NCBI GenBank assembly: GCA_026390575.1 | Contig: JAPLFR010000009.1 | Span: 1 to 64,000 of the forward strand | Reading direction: 5' to 3' | Source of the DNA: Ignavibacteriales bacterium | Lineage (GTDB): Bacteria; Bacteroidota; Ignavibacteria; UBA10030 | DNA length: 64,000 nt | Translations under genes and position numbers: made by a program | Notes under the pieces: generated by a model | The model's database searches: none | What the model saw: only the letters and a program-made list of their open reading frames with translations | Told to the model about the DNA's origin: nothing | Shown here: positions 9,457-18,546 of the stretch, in pieces | How the letters are laid out: each line of letters begins with the position of its first letter | Numbering within the stretch: the first letter of the stretch is position 1

Positions 9457-10506
9457 TTACTCAGCATAGACATCTGTATAAAGCTCTTTAAGCGGCGGTT
9501 CCGGACTATTCTCCGTGAATGCAACGCAGTCATCCACTATTATTTTTATCCGTTCTTCTGCTGAATCGAAATACGCTTCTGAGGCAAGATCGGCATCAGT
9601 GAGAATGTCCATAAACATTGTTATCGGGTCCAATTTCTTCTGGGCTTCGACTTCTTCCTTCGTGCGATAATGGCCATGAATCGGATCTGACATGGAATGA
9701 CCACGGTAACGGAACGTTTGCACTTCAAGCAAACTTGGTTCATACGTCTTACGGGCATGATCAACTGCCGCTTGAACAGATTGATAGACTTTTAGTACGT
9801 TATGGCCTTCTTCAATTACTTGATTGCGCATGTTATATGCAGCCGCTTTCAGATGAAGCTCATCGACAGCGGAGGCACGATCAACGGCAGTTCCCATCCC
9901 GTACTTATTATTTTCGATGATATAGATGACGGGAAGTTTCCAGAGAGCTGCAAGGTTGAGAGCTTCGTGAAACTCGCCAATGTTCGTTGCACCATCTCCC
10001 ATAAAGCACAAGCAAACACGTTTTTCATCACGATACTTACTTGCAAACGCAGCGCCCGCTGCTAACGGAATGTGACCGCCAACGATGGCGTGTCCGCCAA
10101 GAAAATTCTTTTCGCGGCTGAACAAATGCATCGAACCGCCTTTTCCTTTAGTTGTGCCGGTGCTCTTGCCGAGAAGTTCTGCAAGAATGCGACGTGGGTC
10201 GAGCCCCTTGGAAATCGCTAATCCGTGATCGCGATAGGCGGTAATGACGTAATCGTCTGAATTAATCGCACCAATGGAACCTGTTGCAATTGCTTCCTGT
10301 CCATTGTAGAGATGGCAAAAACCGCCAATCTTGCCCATACCATACAATTGAGCGCACTTCTCCTCGAAGCGGCGAATGAGAAGCATCTCGTCGTACCACT
10401 TGAGGAGAATTTCTGTTGAGAGACCGAGAAGGTCATTTTGCCTACGTATTTTCGATTTTATAGGGTTCATTTCAGACTGAAGAATATTCATAGAGTATTC
10501 TGACAT
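9457..10506 (-). CDS. pdhA: Pyruvate dehydrogenase E1 component, alpha subunit
   Basis: The 349-residue protein carries the thiamine-diphosphate motif that starts at GDGATNIGEF and ends at ENNKYGM, and the phosphorylation-loop region YRYRGHSMSDP typical of E1 alpha. With PdhB it forms the E1 heterotetramer. The first ~15 residues are poorly conserved-looking. ATG at 10506 has its purine-rich ribosome site (AAAGGA) immediately adjacent, so ATG at 10491 is an alternative start. It is the first gene of the minus-strand pdh set. Its upstream region contains a 48-base element repeated at 14213. Confidence 0.94.
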   Translation of the reverse strand: MSEYSMNILQSEMNPIKSKIRRQNDLLGLSTEILLKWYDEMLLIRRFEEKCAQLYGMGKIGGFCHLYNGQEAIATGSIGAINSDDYVITAYRDHGLAISKGLDPRRILAELLGKSTGTTKGKGGSMHLFSREKNFLGGHAIVGGHIPLAAGAAFASKYRDEKRVCLCFMGDGATNIGEFHEALNLAALWKLPVIYIIENNKYGMGTAVDRASAVDELHLKAAAYNMRNQVIEEGHNVLKVYQSVQAAVDHARKTYEPSLLEVQTFRYRGHSMSDPIHGHYRTKEEVEAQKKLDPITMFMDILTDADLASEAYFDSAEERIKIIVDDCVAFTENSPEPPLKELYTDVYAE

Positions 10507-10513
10507 TCCTTTG

Positions 10514-10561
10514 TTCTAACACATAAATATAACACAAAGTTGCAGAAAAGGAAGGAGGAGG
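10514..10561 (-). promoter_or_regulatory. 48-base conserved upstream element, copy A
   Basis: This sequence lies just upstream of pdhA on the minus strand. It aligns without gaps to 14213-14260 with 39 of 48 matches, sharing TTCTA, CACAAAGTT and GAAGGAG blocks. On the minus strand it reads CTTTGTG followed by an AT-rich stretch, which could be a promoter. The role is inferred only from position and repetition. Confidence 0.4.
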
Positions 10562-10571
10562 GAATGGTTGG

Positions 10572-10604
10572 AAAAAAAAAGGGACGCTCACCTGAACGTC
10601 CCTT
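10572..10604 (-). terminator. Rho-independent terminator of the type IX cargo gene
   Basis: Read on the minus strand, AAGGGACG...CGTCCC forms a stem around a ten-base loop and is followed by nine T. It lies about 65 bases downstream of the stop of the gene at 10670-14014 and separates it from pdhA. Confidence 0.85.
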
Positions 10605-10669
10605 CTAAAATAACTACCCTTCATTCCCGGCATGCATCATATCGGGAAGAAAGTGCAAGTATAACGGCA

Positions 10670-13600
10670 TCATTTCATTAATGACATCTTCCGTACCTGC
10701 ATGAAGGATGTTTTGTCACCATCGATTGGTTGGGCCGAAATACGCAAGAGATACATTCCACTGGCCATATTCGAAGCGTTCCAGATGGTTTGGTAATGCC
10801 CTGCACTCTGCTCGCCGTTGATCAACGTGGCAATTTCCTGACCTAGAATCGAATAAATCTTTACGGTCACAATGCTGCGATGCGGCAGCGCATATTCAAT
10901 TGTTGTAGACGGGTTGAATGGATTCGGATAGTTCTGACTCAAACTGAACTCTGTCGGAATCACAGCATCCATTCTCTCAACCGACATAGGTGCATCGGTG
11001 CCGTCGTACTTAATCGGGTTGGTTCTCCACGGAGTCATATTATTTGTTGCAATAAATTGTAGTTTATTATCTGCTAAAAACTTGACCGTGCCGAGGTACT
11101 TCGGCGTTTGGTACACTGCATCCGCCATAACTGCAGCCCATTCAATGGTTGCCTCACGACGCGCGTGGCCATCGTTGTCATGAATACAGATCGACATACC
11201 GAAAACACTGTCTTTTGCAACAGAGACCTTTTCAGTGGCGCCAATGGCTGACCATTTCATTGCAAGCTCAAATGCGTAACCACCAGGGATGATTGTTCGA
11301 ACCCATTGCTTTGATGTCGAATCTGTAATAATATTCAAACTATCCGCTTGAATTACGCCAGGAGTTGCCTTGCCTAATGCGGTAAAACGGGCCTGCCAAC
11401 ACGAATTTCTGACACTATCTTTTGCTTGAGGATCGAACGTCATTTCCATTTCATCTTCTTCCCATATGTTTGGGGAATTGCCGGAGAGTGTATCATCTTT
11501 CACTTCTGCATACAGATAGAACCATGTTGTATCCCATGCTGTCCAAACCTTCGCTGATAGATCAGCATCGTTCCTCGGCGCACCGTTTGCATTGTAGGCA
11601 CTTGATCTAATCTGGAGGTACCCGTTAGAAGGACCAGTCAAAGTATTATAGAAATCGTCCTTTATTCCATCTACGACAATAATTGGCGGAGGAGGTGTCT
11701 TTGTAATGTCGTTTGTATCGCGCGGACAGATTTCATAGCCATTGTTCGGTGGTGTGCTTGATGAGTATTGACTCACAAAACCGACAACATTAATCGGGTA
11801 GATTGGCTCTGCCATAGTAATGTTCGCGTCAAGATCAAGGAACATTTGCATAGTGTCCGCTTTACTTGCATTCATAACGTATATACTCACATTCGAAGGT
11901 GCGGCAGGCCATGTACCGCTTGCCTTGGAAAGATCATCAAGTTCAATCAACTGTCCTTCATAATTCTCGGCATTCGTTACAAATTGATGAAGCGACAATC
12001 GTTTCGGAGCAGGGACAATGGCATTATGCTTCAGTATTGTGAAATGAGCATCGTCTAGTACGAGTAGAGAAAGCTCAACCAAGCCCTTGTACTGCTTCAC
12101 TATTCCGATGACTCTGACAGAATCACCAATCGCGTAGGTTGTTGCTGATAATCCATAGGCAAATACATCGATACCTCCTGTCGAATCCTGAATAAAATAG
12201 GAAGTCTGGCCGGCAGAGGCTCCCATATTGGGAGTTGTGATGATGCCTACACACACTAACGTATCGCCGGTGGCAACATGATCGGCAATATAGTCGCCAT
12301 TAAGATCTTTTCTTGCTTCGGCGATTGATACAGAAGAGGTACCAATTCCGACTACCTTCACTGTATCTGCAACTTCAGACACATTGCTGAAAAAAACGAA
12401 GGAAGACGGTATTGATCCGTTCACAGTTGGTTTAAAGGTGATGAAAAATTTCTGCGATGCATTAATATCCAACCTCGCCGTTGTCGGTGTAATGGTATAC
12501 GCCGTGTCTGCCGGGTTTGATAGAGCAACATTTGAAATAATAAGAGAATCATAGCCAATATTCGTAACTACTAAACTATCCGTTTTTGATTGTCCAAGAA
12601 CCAAAAGGCCAAGATTCATTGCCGTCGGTGTAACTGAGAAGAGCGGTTCCTTGAGAATACCATTTCCTTCGACGGTTAAAGTATCTTGTTTTGATGGAGC
12701 ATTATGATAGAAAACAATTTTTCCTGTTTCCGCTCCTTTGGCTATTGGATTAAATGTCACTGCGAATTTCGTTGTGGATGAAGTATCAATATCGGCACTG
12801 GTCGGCGTGATGGTGAAAAGAGTATTGTTTGATCTCACCGAGTCGATGACAAGATGCGCAGTCTCACTGGCATTTGCAATGGCAATAGAATCCGTTTTAG
12901 TGGAGTCTTTAAAAATGTTTCCGAAGTTGAGACTCTTAGGCGTCATTGAAAAACCGGCTTGTGTACCCGAACCAGACACCGCTACCGTATTGGGAGAAGT
13001 TGGGTCATTGCTGACGAACACAATATTTGCAGAACTTGGCACTGCACTCGCCGGTGTATATGTCAACGCAAATTTTTGCGAAGCCTTGGGTAAAATTGTA
13101 GCAGCGGTTGGCGTAATAACAAATACAACATCACTCGAAGAAACCGATGTGATATCAAGTGTACCATAAACACTGTTGTTTTGTACGGTGATTGTATCGG
13201 TTGTGCTTACTCCAACATCCTTTTTTCCGAAATCAATACTCGCTGGAGCAATTACAACTTTTGGTTCCAGAACTCCATTCACACTGTTTGCCCAGGACGT
13301 GCCTATACGAATGCCATCAATGAAGAGTCTCGGAGCGCTTGCCACGCCGCCTTGGCGAAGCGTAATATATCCCAAATTTTTCGTGTCACTTTTTGTTTTA
13401 TCCTGATATGCATTGATTTCTGCAGTCGATGGTTCAGTTGTGATGTCGGTACCGGACGGTAAAATCATAACGCTGATGAAATCAGAATCTGCGGCAACAA
13501 ACGTGTACTTAATCACTGCGAGATAAGTCGTATTGAGCGAAAATACTGTTGTGCCATATGTCGCAGTCTCGTTACTTTTGCTTACGCCTACGACAAATCC

Positions 13601-14014
13601 TGCACCGCTTGACTTTATGAACGTCCTTGCGTAATAGTTCGTCTGTGCTAAAGATGAAGATAATGCTACAAAATAGTCACCTGTCGCCGCCTTCGTAACG
13701 TTAAACATGAATGATAGATAAACTGAACCTATGCTGTCGGGTGAAAAATTCTTGTAGTCATCTTGTCCGGTTGTGTCAATCAAGACTGCATCACCAACCC
13801 CGGAACTCACATAACCTGTGAATGTGACATCAGGGGCTGATACAATCTTCAAAGGTAATGTCGTTGTTGCTCCGCTTTGTGTCCACCCCGCACTTGTCAG
13901 GGCAGTTCCGACTGTTCCGGTAAAATCTTCAATCAATACTTGTGCCGATGCGTGTATAGTGAAAACCACAAACGCGCATATCAGCAAAAAGAAAATAGTG
14001 ATAATACGTCTCAT
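10670..14014 (-). CDS. Large secreted multidomain protein with type IX C-terminal sorting domain
   Basis: The 1114-residue protein has a signal peptide (ending IHASAQ). It continues with a jelly-roll-like region (about 25-260) and then four repeated Ig-like 'choice-of-anchor D' domains (about 260-600; repeating VSPTSIDFG-type units such as APASIDFGKKDVG and LNFGNIFKDS). After these come an OB-fold-like domain (about 605-720; GDTLVCVGIITTPN, GDSVRVIGIVKQ), a CBM9-like domain (about 800-990; WDTTWFYLYAEVKDD) and the NYPNPFNPSTTIEY sorting tail. No catalytic motif is seen, so an adhesive or carbohydrate-binding surface role is the best guess. AAGGAG precedes the ATG, and a strong terminator follows the gene. 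Confidence 0.88.
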   Translation of the reverse strand: MRRIITIFFLLICAFVVFTIHASAQVLIEDFTGTVGTALTSAGWTQSGATTTLPLKIVSAPDVTFTGYVSSGVGDAVLIDTTGQDDYKNFSPDSIGSVYLSFMFNVTKAATGDYFVALSSSLAQTNYYARTFIKSSGAGFVVGVSKSNETATYGTTVFSLNTTYLAVIKYTFVAADSDFISVMILPSGTDITTEPSTAEINAYQDKTKSDTKNLGYITLRQGGVASAPRLFIDGIRIGTSWANSVNGVLEPKVVIAPASIDFGKKDVGVSTTDTITVQNNSVYGTLDITSVSSSDVVFVITPTAATILPKASQKFALTYTPASAVPSSANIVFVSNDPTSPNTVAVSGSGTQAGFSMTPKSLNFGNIFKDSTKTDSIAIANASETAHLVIDSVRSNNTLFTITPTSADIDTSSTTKFAVTFNPIAKGAETGKIVFYHNAPSKQDTLTVEGNGILKEPLFSVTPTAMNLGLLVLGQSKTDSLVVTNIGYDSLIISNVALSNPADTAYTITPTTARLDINASQKFFITFKPTVNGSIPSSFVFFSNVSEVADTVKVVGIGTSSVSIAEARKDLNGDYIADHVATGDTLVCVGIITTPNMGASAGQTSYFIQDSTGGIDVFAYGLSATTYAIGDSVRVIGIVKQYKGLVELSLLVLDDAHFTILKHNAIVPAPKRLSLHQFVTNAENYEGQLIELDDLSKASGTWPAAPSNVSIYVMNASKADTMQMFLDLDANITMAEPIYPINVVGFVSQYSSSTPPNNGYEICPRDTNDITKTPPPPIIVVDGIKDDFYNTLTGPSNGYLQIRSSAYNANGAPRNDADLSAKVWTAWDTTWFYLYAEVKDDTLSGNSPNIWEEDEMEMTFDPQAKDSVRNSCWQARFTALGKATPGVIQADSLNIITDSTSKQWVRTIIPGGYAFELAMKWSAIGATEKVSVAKDSVFGMSICIHDNDGHARREATIEWAAVMADAVYQTPKYLGTVKFLADNKLQFIATNNMTPWRTNPIKYDGTDAPMSVERMDAVIPTEFSLSQNYPNPFNPSTTIEYALPHRSIVTVKIYSILGQEIATLINGEQSAGHYQTIWNASNMASGMYLLRISAQPIDGDKTSFMQVRKMSLMK

Positions 14015-14212
14015 AAAAAATCTCCTTAATAAATTGATGAGATGGTGACTAAAATCTTACGGGTTAAATAAGATAAAAACATCGGTTAAAAGCAAGATAC
14101 TATGAATAATTTTAAAAAAAGATAATATGCAAAAATCCTGTCTATACTATACATTTTCGCGAGATTTATTTCAGGTTGAGGAGTATGAATGGAATATTCT
14201 AACATGACTATC

Positions 14213-14260
14213 TTCTAGCATATAAAGATTGCACAAAGTTAGAGAAAAAGAAGGAGAAGG
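14213..14260 (-). promoter_or_regulatory. 48-base conserved upstream element, copy B
   Basis: This is the second copy of the element found upstream of pdhA (about 81% identical by eye). It sits in the 438-base divergent gap (14015-14452), about 200 bases upstream of the minus-strand type IX cargo gene. The rest of that gap shows only AT-rich sequence and the ribosome sites of the two flanking genes. Confidence 0.4.
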
Positions 14261-14452
14261 AGACGAAAAGAGGAAAGTGAAGGTCAATGCCGATACAGGA
14301 AACGTTGACAGGCAACACATCGGGGGAACGATAAAAGGCACTCCTTTGTTTAATACTTTAAGTTTGCAGCAGTGTTCATTCTATTACGCACTCGGAATGT
14401 ATTGTTAAAGAGAGTGTTGATTCTTTCATTCATATTCTCACAGGAGGTAGTA

Positions 14453-14872
14453 ATGGATAGAAAAGAATTCTTGACAACAGTAGGAATTGGCGCGGTAGCA
14501 GCAATATGCACTTCTTGCCTCGCTGCTTGTAAGCCTCTCGATAATCCTACAAGCCCACCGACAAATCTCGACTTTACTCTGAATCTGGCGGATCCAGCAA
14601 ATAGTGCTTTGAAAACAAATGGCGGATATATTTATAAAGATAATATCATCGTGGCGCGGATTTCAGATGGATCATATGTGGCGCTCAGTTCCGTTTGCAC
14701 ACATCAAGGAGGCACTGTTGCATACGAGATTGGAGCAAATAGATTCCATTGCCCAAATCATGGCTCCAATTTTGCGACAGACGGTTCTGTCATTAATGGA
14801 CCGGCAGGCAGTCCGTTGGTGACTTATAAAACATCTCTTCTTGATGCAACATCATTAAGAGTATTTTCCTAG
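14453..14872 (+). CDS. Rieske [2Fe-2S] lipoprotein
   Basis: The start at 14453 is fixed by a strong AGGAGG at 14442-14447. The 139-residue protein has a lipoprotein signal ending LAAC (Cys26) and a compact Rieske domain. The cluster ligands are Cys82 and His84 in CTHQGG, and Cys100 and His103 in CPNHGS. The signal resembles twin-arginine Rieske leaders but lacks the RR pair (DRKEF). It would carry electrons on the outer face of a membrane. It opens a cluster with a b561-like protein, a YceI protein and a c-type cytochrome, which suggests a shared electron-transfer function. Confidence 0.92.
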   Translation: MDRKEFLTTVGIGAVAAICTSCLAACKPLDNPTSPPTNLDFTLNLADPANSALKTNGGYIYKDNIIVARISDGSYVALSSVCTHQGGTVAYEIGANRFHCPNHGSNFATDGSVINGPAGSPLVTYKTSLLDATSLRVFS

Positions 14873-14950
14873 GTTCATCCGATGGAGAGAATGATTTTCA
14901 TTAGTAAAGTTGCATCAATAATCTGATTTCATCATTTCATTGGGGAAAAA

Positions 14951-15625
14951 ATGAAACACATCGTCCTTTCTATCGTTGTTGCTTTGTTCAGTATCCAGGT
15001 GTTGCAAGCTCAGGAGTACACATACCTGCCTGACTTGAAAGATCAACTGCTCTATGGTGGTCCATTAGAACTACAAACTGATTCTCTCCCGCAAATACCG
15101 AAGCGCAAACTCTTACCGGATAATATGAGCTTTATGGAAAAGGGATTATGGGGCGAGAATGGGTTTTTTCGCAGCGCTGGCCTGGCTGCACCTTTGACGC
15201 CTGAATCGCGAAAAAGCGAACTCGCACTTCGCCGTACAATGCTTGTTGCTCATCAAATCGGTGGATTTGTAACATTGGGATCGATGATCACAGCAGCGTA
15301 TTTTGGACAGAAGCTCATCGATGGAAATTATGGATATCGCAGAAACCATCAGTATGCTGTCACTGCAACAATTATTTCATATTCCGCAACCGGTTTACTC
15401 GCCGTGCTCTCGCCACCTCCCATGATTCGTCGCAACGAAATGAGCACAACCACAATTCATAAAACATTGGCATGGGTACATTTTGCTGGAATGGTGTTAA
15501 CTCCAATTCTTGGAGCTTCTATCGGTAGAAATGCGACAACTTCCCAGAAAGCCCATTTTCATCAGGTATCTGCCTACATCACAACTGCGGCACTTGCCGC
15601 GTCTCTGATCGTTATTACTTTTTAG
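14951..15625 (+). CDS. Cytochrome b561-like four-helix membrane protein
   Basis: This 224-residue protein has a signal peptide (ending LQAQ), a soluble stretch of about 75 residues and four membrane helices. Each helix begins with or contains a histidine: AHQIGG, NHQYAV, IHKTLAWVHF and AHFHQVSAYI. Paired histidines on neighbouring helices are the heme-ligand pattern of b561/ferric-reductase-like proteins, so transmembrane electron transfer is plausible. The family assignment rests on this pattern alone. It lies between the Rieske and YceI genes on the same strand. Confidence 0.65.
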   Translation: MKHIVLSIVVALFSIQVLQAQEYTYLPDLKDQLLYGGPLELQTDSLPQIPKRKLLPDNMSFMEKGLWGENGFFRSAGLAAPLTPESRKSELALRRTMLVAHQIGGFVTLGSMITAAYFGQKLIDGNYGYRRNHQYAVTATIISYSATGLLAVLSPPPMIRRNEMSTTTIHKTLAWVHFAGMVLTPILGASIGRNATTSQKAHFHQVSAYITTAALAASLIVITF

Positions 15626-15637
15626 CGAGGAACACGT

Positions 15638-16183
15638 ATGTCAAAACTTTCTATGATAATATTTTTATCATTTGGAATTTACATTGGTGCACACGCACAA
15701 CCCAAATGGGCGGAGGTTATCAAAGACGAATCTTCGGTCACGTATCATCTCTCTCATCTACTGCATACCATAGAAGCTGTCAGTAAAGATGTGATATATC
15801 GGATTGAAATCGATGCATTGAAGAAAGAAATAAAATCCGTTTCGGCTCAGGTGGATGTCACCACGTTCGATAGTGGTAATTCAAACCGGGATTCACACGC
15901 CATGGAAGTTATCGATGCTATCACGTATCCAAATGCTACATTCTCTAGTACATCGATTATACAGCGAGGTGACAGCCTTACCGTTGCAGGTCAGCTCACA
16001 TTCCATGGTATTACGAAAGATGTTGTCCTCTTGGGAGTAACAAAATGGTCGCAGAATAAACTCGAAGTACAAGGAGGATTTGCAATAAGCCTCACTGCTT
16101 TTCAAGTCGAACGGCCTTCCTTGTTGATGGTTCCGGTCAAGGACGAATTGCAGTTTGCATTGAAAGCATCATTCGTATTGTAA
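15638..16183 (+). CDS. YceI-family lipocalin-like periplasmic protein
   Basis: The 181-residue protein has a signal peptide (ending IGAHAQ) and matches the YceI beta-barrel. It opens with DESSVTYHLSH, has the central FDSGNSNRDSHAM and YPNATFSS, then LTFHGITKDV, and the closing hydrophobic strand. YceI proteins bind isoprenoids or other lipids and often accompany b-type cytochromes, as here. The start lies 12 bases after the b561-like gene, consistent with an operon. Confidence 0.88.
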   Translation: MSKLSMIIFLSFGIYIGAHAQPKWAEVIKDESSVTYHLSHLLHTIEAVSKDVIYRIEIDALKKEIKSVSAQVDVTTFDSGNSNRDSHAMEVIDAITYPNATFSSTSIIQRGDSLTVAGQLTFHGITKDVVLLGVTKWSQNKLEVQGGFAISLTAFQVERPSLLMVPVKDELQFALKASFVL

Positions 16184-16303
16184 CGGTGTTCATGTAGTTG
16201 TTTGGGTATGTGATTGGGATGGAGAGGAATTTGAAGGCATGGAAATTCATTTTTACAATATCACACTAAATATATTCGGAGTCTATCAACAAAGGAGAAA
16301 TAT

Positions 16304-16954
16304 ATGAAAAATTTACTCACCGGTGTTTTCATGCTTCTGTTAGCAGTGCAATATTCGTTGGGACAAACCATTTCGTACACAAGCGACGTAAAACCGTTGT
16401 TCGATAAGTATGGCTGTACAAACTGTCATGGAGGCAATGGAGGACTCTTTGTTAGTCCCTATGCAAGTCTTTTTACGACAGGAACTCACACACCCGTCGT
16501 TGTAGCCGGTGATACGAATAGTGTGCTTGTAAAGAAGATCAAAGGCATCGCCGGTTTTGGCTCACAAATGCCGTTGGGTGGTCCGGTGATGGCGGCAAGT
16601 GATTTACAAACAATTATTCAGTGGATTAAAGACGGAGCACCCGAAGCTACAACATCAGTGGACGAACTGGCTGACCTCATGTCGGTTCATTCATTTAATT
16701 TAAAACAAAATTATCCCAATCCGTTTAACCCGATAACGACGATTGAATTTACACTCGCGGAAGACAGCAAAGTGTCCTTGAAAATATTTGATGTACTCGG
16801 AAAAGAAGCGGCGACGCTGGTGGATGGAGAACTCAAAGCAGGAGTAGTACATCAAGTCACATTCAATGCATCAAACCTTTCATCCGGCATCTATTTCTAT
16901 CGTTTGGATACGGGTAAAAATTATTTAGTAAAGAAGCTGATGCTGATGAAGTGA
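16304..16954 (+). CDS. c-type cytochrome with type IX sorting tail
   Basis: The 216-residue protein has a signal peptide (ending SLGQ) and a single heme-binding CTNCH (residues 38-42). A candidate axial methionine lies in SQMPLGG, in a fold of about 95 residues typical of PSD-type cytochromes. From about residue 130 it carries a type IX sorting domain (NYPNPFNPITTIEF ... KKLMLMK). That combination predicts a heme protein placed on the cell surface rather than in the periplasm. GGAG precedes the ATG. It ends the Rieske/b561/YceI cluster and may be its terminal electron carrier. Confidence 0.9.
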   Translation: MKNLLTGVFMLLLAVQYSLGQTISYTSDVKPLFDKYGCTNCHGGNGGLFVSPYASLFTTGTHTPVVVAGDTNSVLVKKIKGIAGFGSQMPLGGPVMAASDLQTIIQWIKDGAPEATTSVDELADLMSVHSFNLKQNYPNPFNPITTIEFTLAEDSKVSLKIFDVLGKEAATLVDGELKAGVVHQVTFNASNLSSGIYFYRLDTGKNYLVKKLMLMK

Positions 16955-16976
16955 TCGATCCCTACATTTTGTGTTC

Positions 16977-17195
16977 TTATTAATTGGTGTTACGCAACCA
17001 TAAAAAAAAGGATTGTCATTCCCGCGGATTTTAAGTCCGTTTCGATTAGTAAATCGAAACGAGATCTCGACAAAGTCGGACGGGAATCTTACATAAGATG
17101 CCCGACTATCCCGATTGATATAATCAATCGGGACGGGCATGACAATATTACTTTATTAAGTGTCATATCTATTGTGCATAACATCAGTTATTAAT
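16977..17195. repeat. Small inverted-repeat element (MITE-like), copy 2
   Basis: Imperfect terminal inverted repeats (TGGTGTTACGCAA on the left, TTGTGCATAACATCAG on the right) bound about 200 bases. The direct repeat TTATTAAT lies at both edges (16977-16984 and 17188-17195). The ends match copy 1 (143-281) over the ACTGATGTTA core. The interior is again made of hairpins: CATTCCCG...CGGGAATC, then GATGCCCGAC...CGGGCATGAC. No open frame of note is inside. Confidence 0.65.
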
Positions 17196-17226
17196 ATGCT
17201 TATTTCACTCGGCGGAATAAGTGTAA

Positions 17227-17514
17227 CCATTCTCAAAATCTATAACAATCCTCCTCTTTAGACATAAATTCGCTCATCCCTGGTATGTTGCTGATTCTGA
17301 TTCAAGAGTCATTGGTTATGTGTATGCATCGGAATTTGTTGAAAGGTTGGCATATACATTTACAAGCGAAGTGACAATTTTTAATGTTTGGCATGCATGC
17401 GGGTACAAACCTGCTCGAATATTCCGTTCTCTCCATGAAGTTTGTAATTCTCAAGTCACTTTTGTAGATTACAACCAGTTCTCCTATAATCTGCGCACGG
17501 GGAGTAGCGTGTGA
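17227..17514 (+). pseudogene. Decayed phosphinothricin-acetyltransferase-like GNAT
   Basis: A frame open from 17227 to TGA at 17512-17514 contains HPWYVADSDSRVIGYVYAS...YTFTSEVTIF and then jumps to WHACGYKPARIFRSLHEV. In intact bar/pat-type GNAT proteins these blocks are 'HPWLVAE...VAGYAYAS...YRWTVEVSVY' and 'LHEALGF...GTFREVG', separated by about 45 residues that hold the acetyl-CoA loop (R/Q-x-x-G-x-G). That middle part and the N-terminus are missing here, so the enzyme cannot be functional. GNATs are common integron cargo, and this remnant lies just before the cassette array. Confidence 0.5.
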
Positions 17515-17649
17515 AGATTTGCCGTCGTAAGAATTTTCCAAATATAAATGACATGAATGAACTGAAAGGTGGAATCTATGTTTTCTGTTTATCCCGAAGG
17601 GATTGATTCCCATAAGCGCAAAAGATAGACAAAGTCTATCTAATCAGTA

Positions 17650-17656
17650 GTTAGGC
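17650..17656 (+). other. Core recombination site (GTTAGGC) opening the cassette array
   Basis: GTTAGGC matches the R' consensus GTTRRRY. The bases after the first G (TTAGGCGGCAT) are the exact reverse complement of the sequence that begins the attC-like site ending this cassette (ATGCCGCCTAA at 18228-18238). The left half of the attC this R' belonged to is not recognisable. Confidence 0.55.
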
Positions 17657-17700
17657 GGCATTTTATTAATCATTTTAATCTATCACCACAAGAGGTTATC

Positions 17701-18216
17701 ATGAAATTCAAAATCATTATTTCTCAATTATTCTTTGTGCTCGCTGTTATAATTGCTTCGGGATGTTCGCGCAGTAGTGATGATTTTCTCCAAGCTGGCC
17801 GGACTAATGTGATAGACCACAAATACGATCAAGCGCTTAGCAATTTCAATTATGCGATTGAGCTTGATTCTAACAATGCTCAGGCACACCTTGAAAGAGC
17901 CCTTATAGCTAACAAAACATCCAATCCGGTGCCCCTGGAGGCAGATTTATCAAAGTACATAGAATTGACTGCGAAGTCTCTGGCGATTGCACACATAGGC
18001 AGAGCGTTGGACCGAATGTTGCACCGAACTGATCCTAACGCATCATTGGCAGATCTTAACAATGCCATTGCAATTGATCCATCAAACATTCAAGGTTACC
18101 ATTTCAAGAGAGAACTGTTAAGCCAACAAGGTGACACGGTTCAATTGAAGGAGTTTCTTAACAGCATAGATGACTCGACGCGGTTAAAACTCTTTCAGAA
18201 AGAAAAAATCTTTTAG
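17701..18216 (+). CDS. TPR lipoprotein (cassette 1 cargo)
   Basis: The 171-residue protein has a lipoprotein signal ending IASGC. It then has two to three tetratricopeptide-like repeats (AGRTNVIDHKYDQALSNF, AIELDSNNAQAHLERA, ADLNNAIAIDPSNIQGYHF), which bind protein partners. It would sit in the inner or outer membrane facing the periplasm. It is the only gene of the first cassette and starts 44 bases after the GTTAGGC site, close enough for cassette transcription from outside. No specific function can be given. Confidence 0.8.
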   Translation: MKFKIIISQLFFVLAVIIASGCSRSSDDFLQAGRTNVIDHKYDQALSNFNYAIELDSNNAQAHLERALIANKTSNPVPLEADLSKYIELTAKSLAIAHIGRALDRMLHRTDPNASLADLNNAIAIDPSNIQGYHFKRELLSQQGDTVQLKEFLNSIDDSTRLKLFQKEKIF

Positions 18217-18232
18217 AATGGAAATACATGCC

Positions 18233-18464
18233 GCCTAACCAGCGGCTCAAGCTGACCGGATGAGCGTCGCCCGCCGTTAGTTATAGGAAATTGGTCGGCG
18301 GGCTAGTACGTTAAGCATTGCGAGTGGTGGGTTTATGTTTTTATTATTAACATTTTAGTACCTCGTTGGTTGAGTAAATTATATTTGGTCATCAGCATGA
18401 ACTCTTTTCGTTTTGTGGTTAATTAAAGTTGGTCACGCGGCAGCTTAGCCGCAATCCGTTATAC
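18233..18464 (+). other. attC-like recombination site 1
   Basis: R'' is GCCTAAC at 18233-18239 and R' is GTTATAC at 18458-18464. The inner arms GCGGCTCAAGCTGACC (18242-18257) and GGTCA...GCTTAGCCGC (18431-18452) are complementary apart from one extra C on the left arm, the hallmark extrahelical base. At 232 bases it is longer than classical attC sites. It also holds an internal hairpin (CGCCCGCCG with CGGCGGGC, about 18268-18302). Confidence 0.65.
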
Positions 18465-18546
18465 CGCTTGCGCTTTTAGAAGTTGGTGGTAAAAATTATA
18501 TATACAAATTCAAAATAATGTTAATAAAAGCTAAAAAGGTAATTTT

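Noticed and set aside
17320-17514. Reading this frame as an intact small gene
   Set aside because: The peptide matches two distant parts of a GNAT family joined across a missing core, so it is a remnant rather than a gene.
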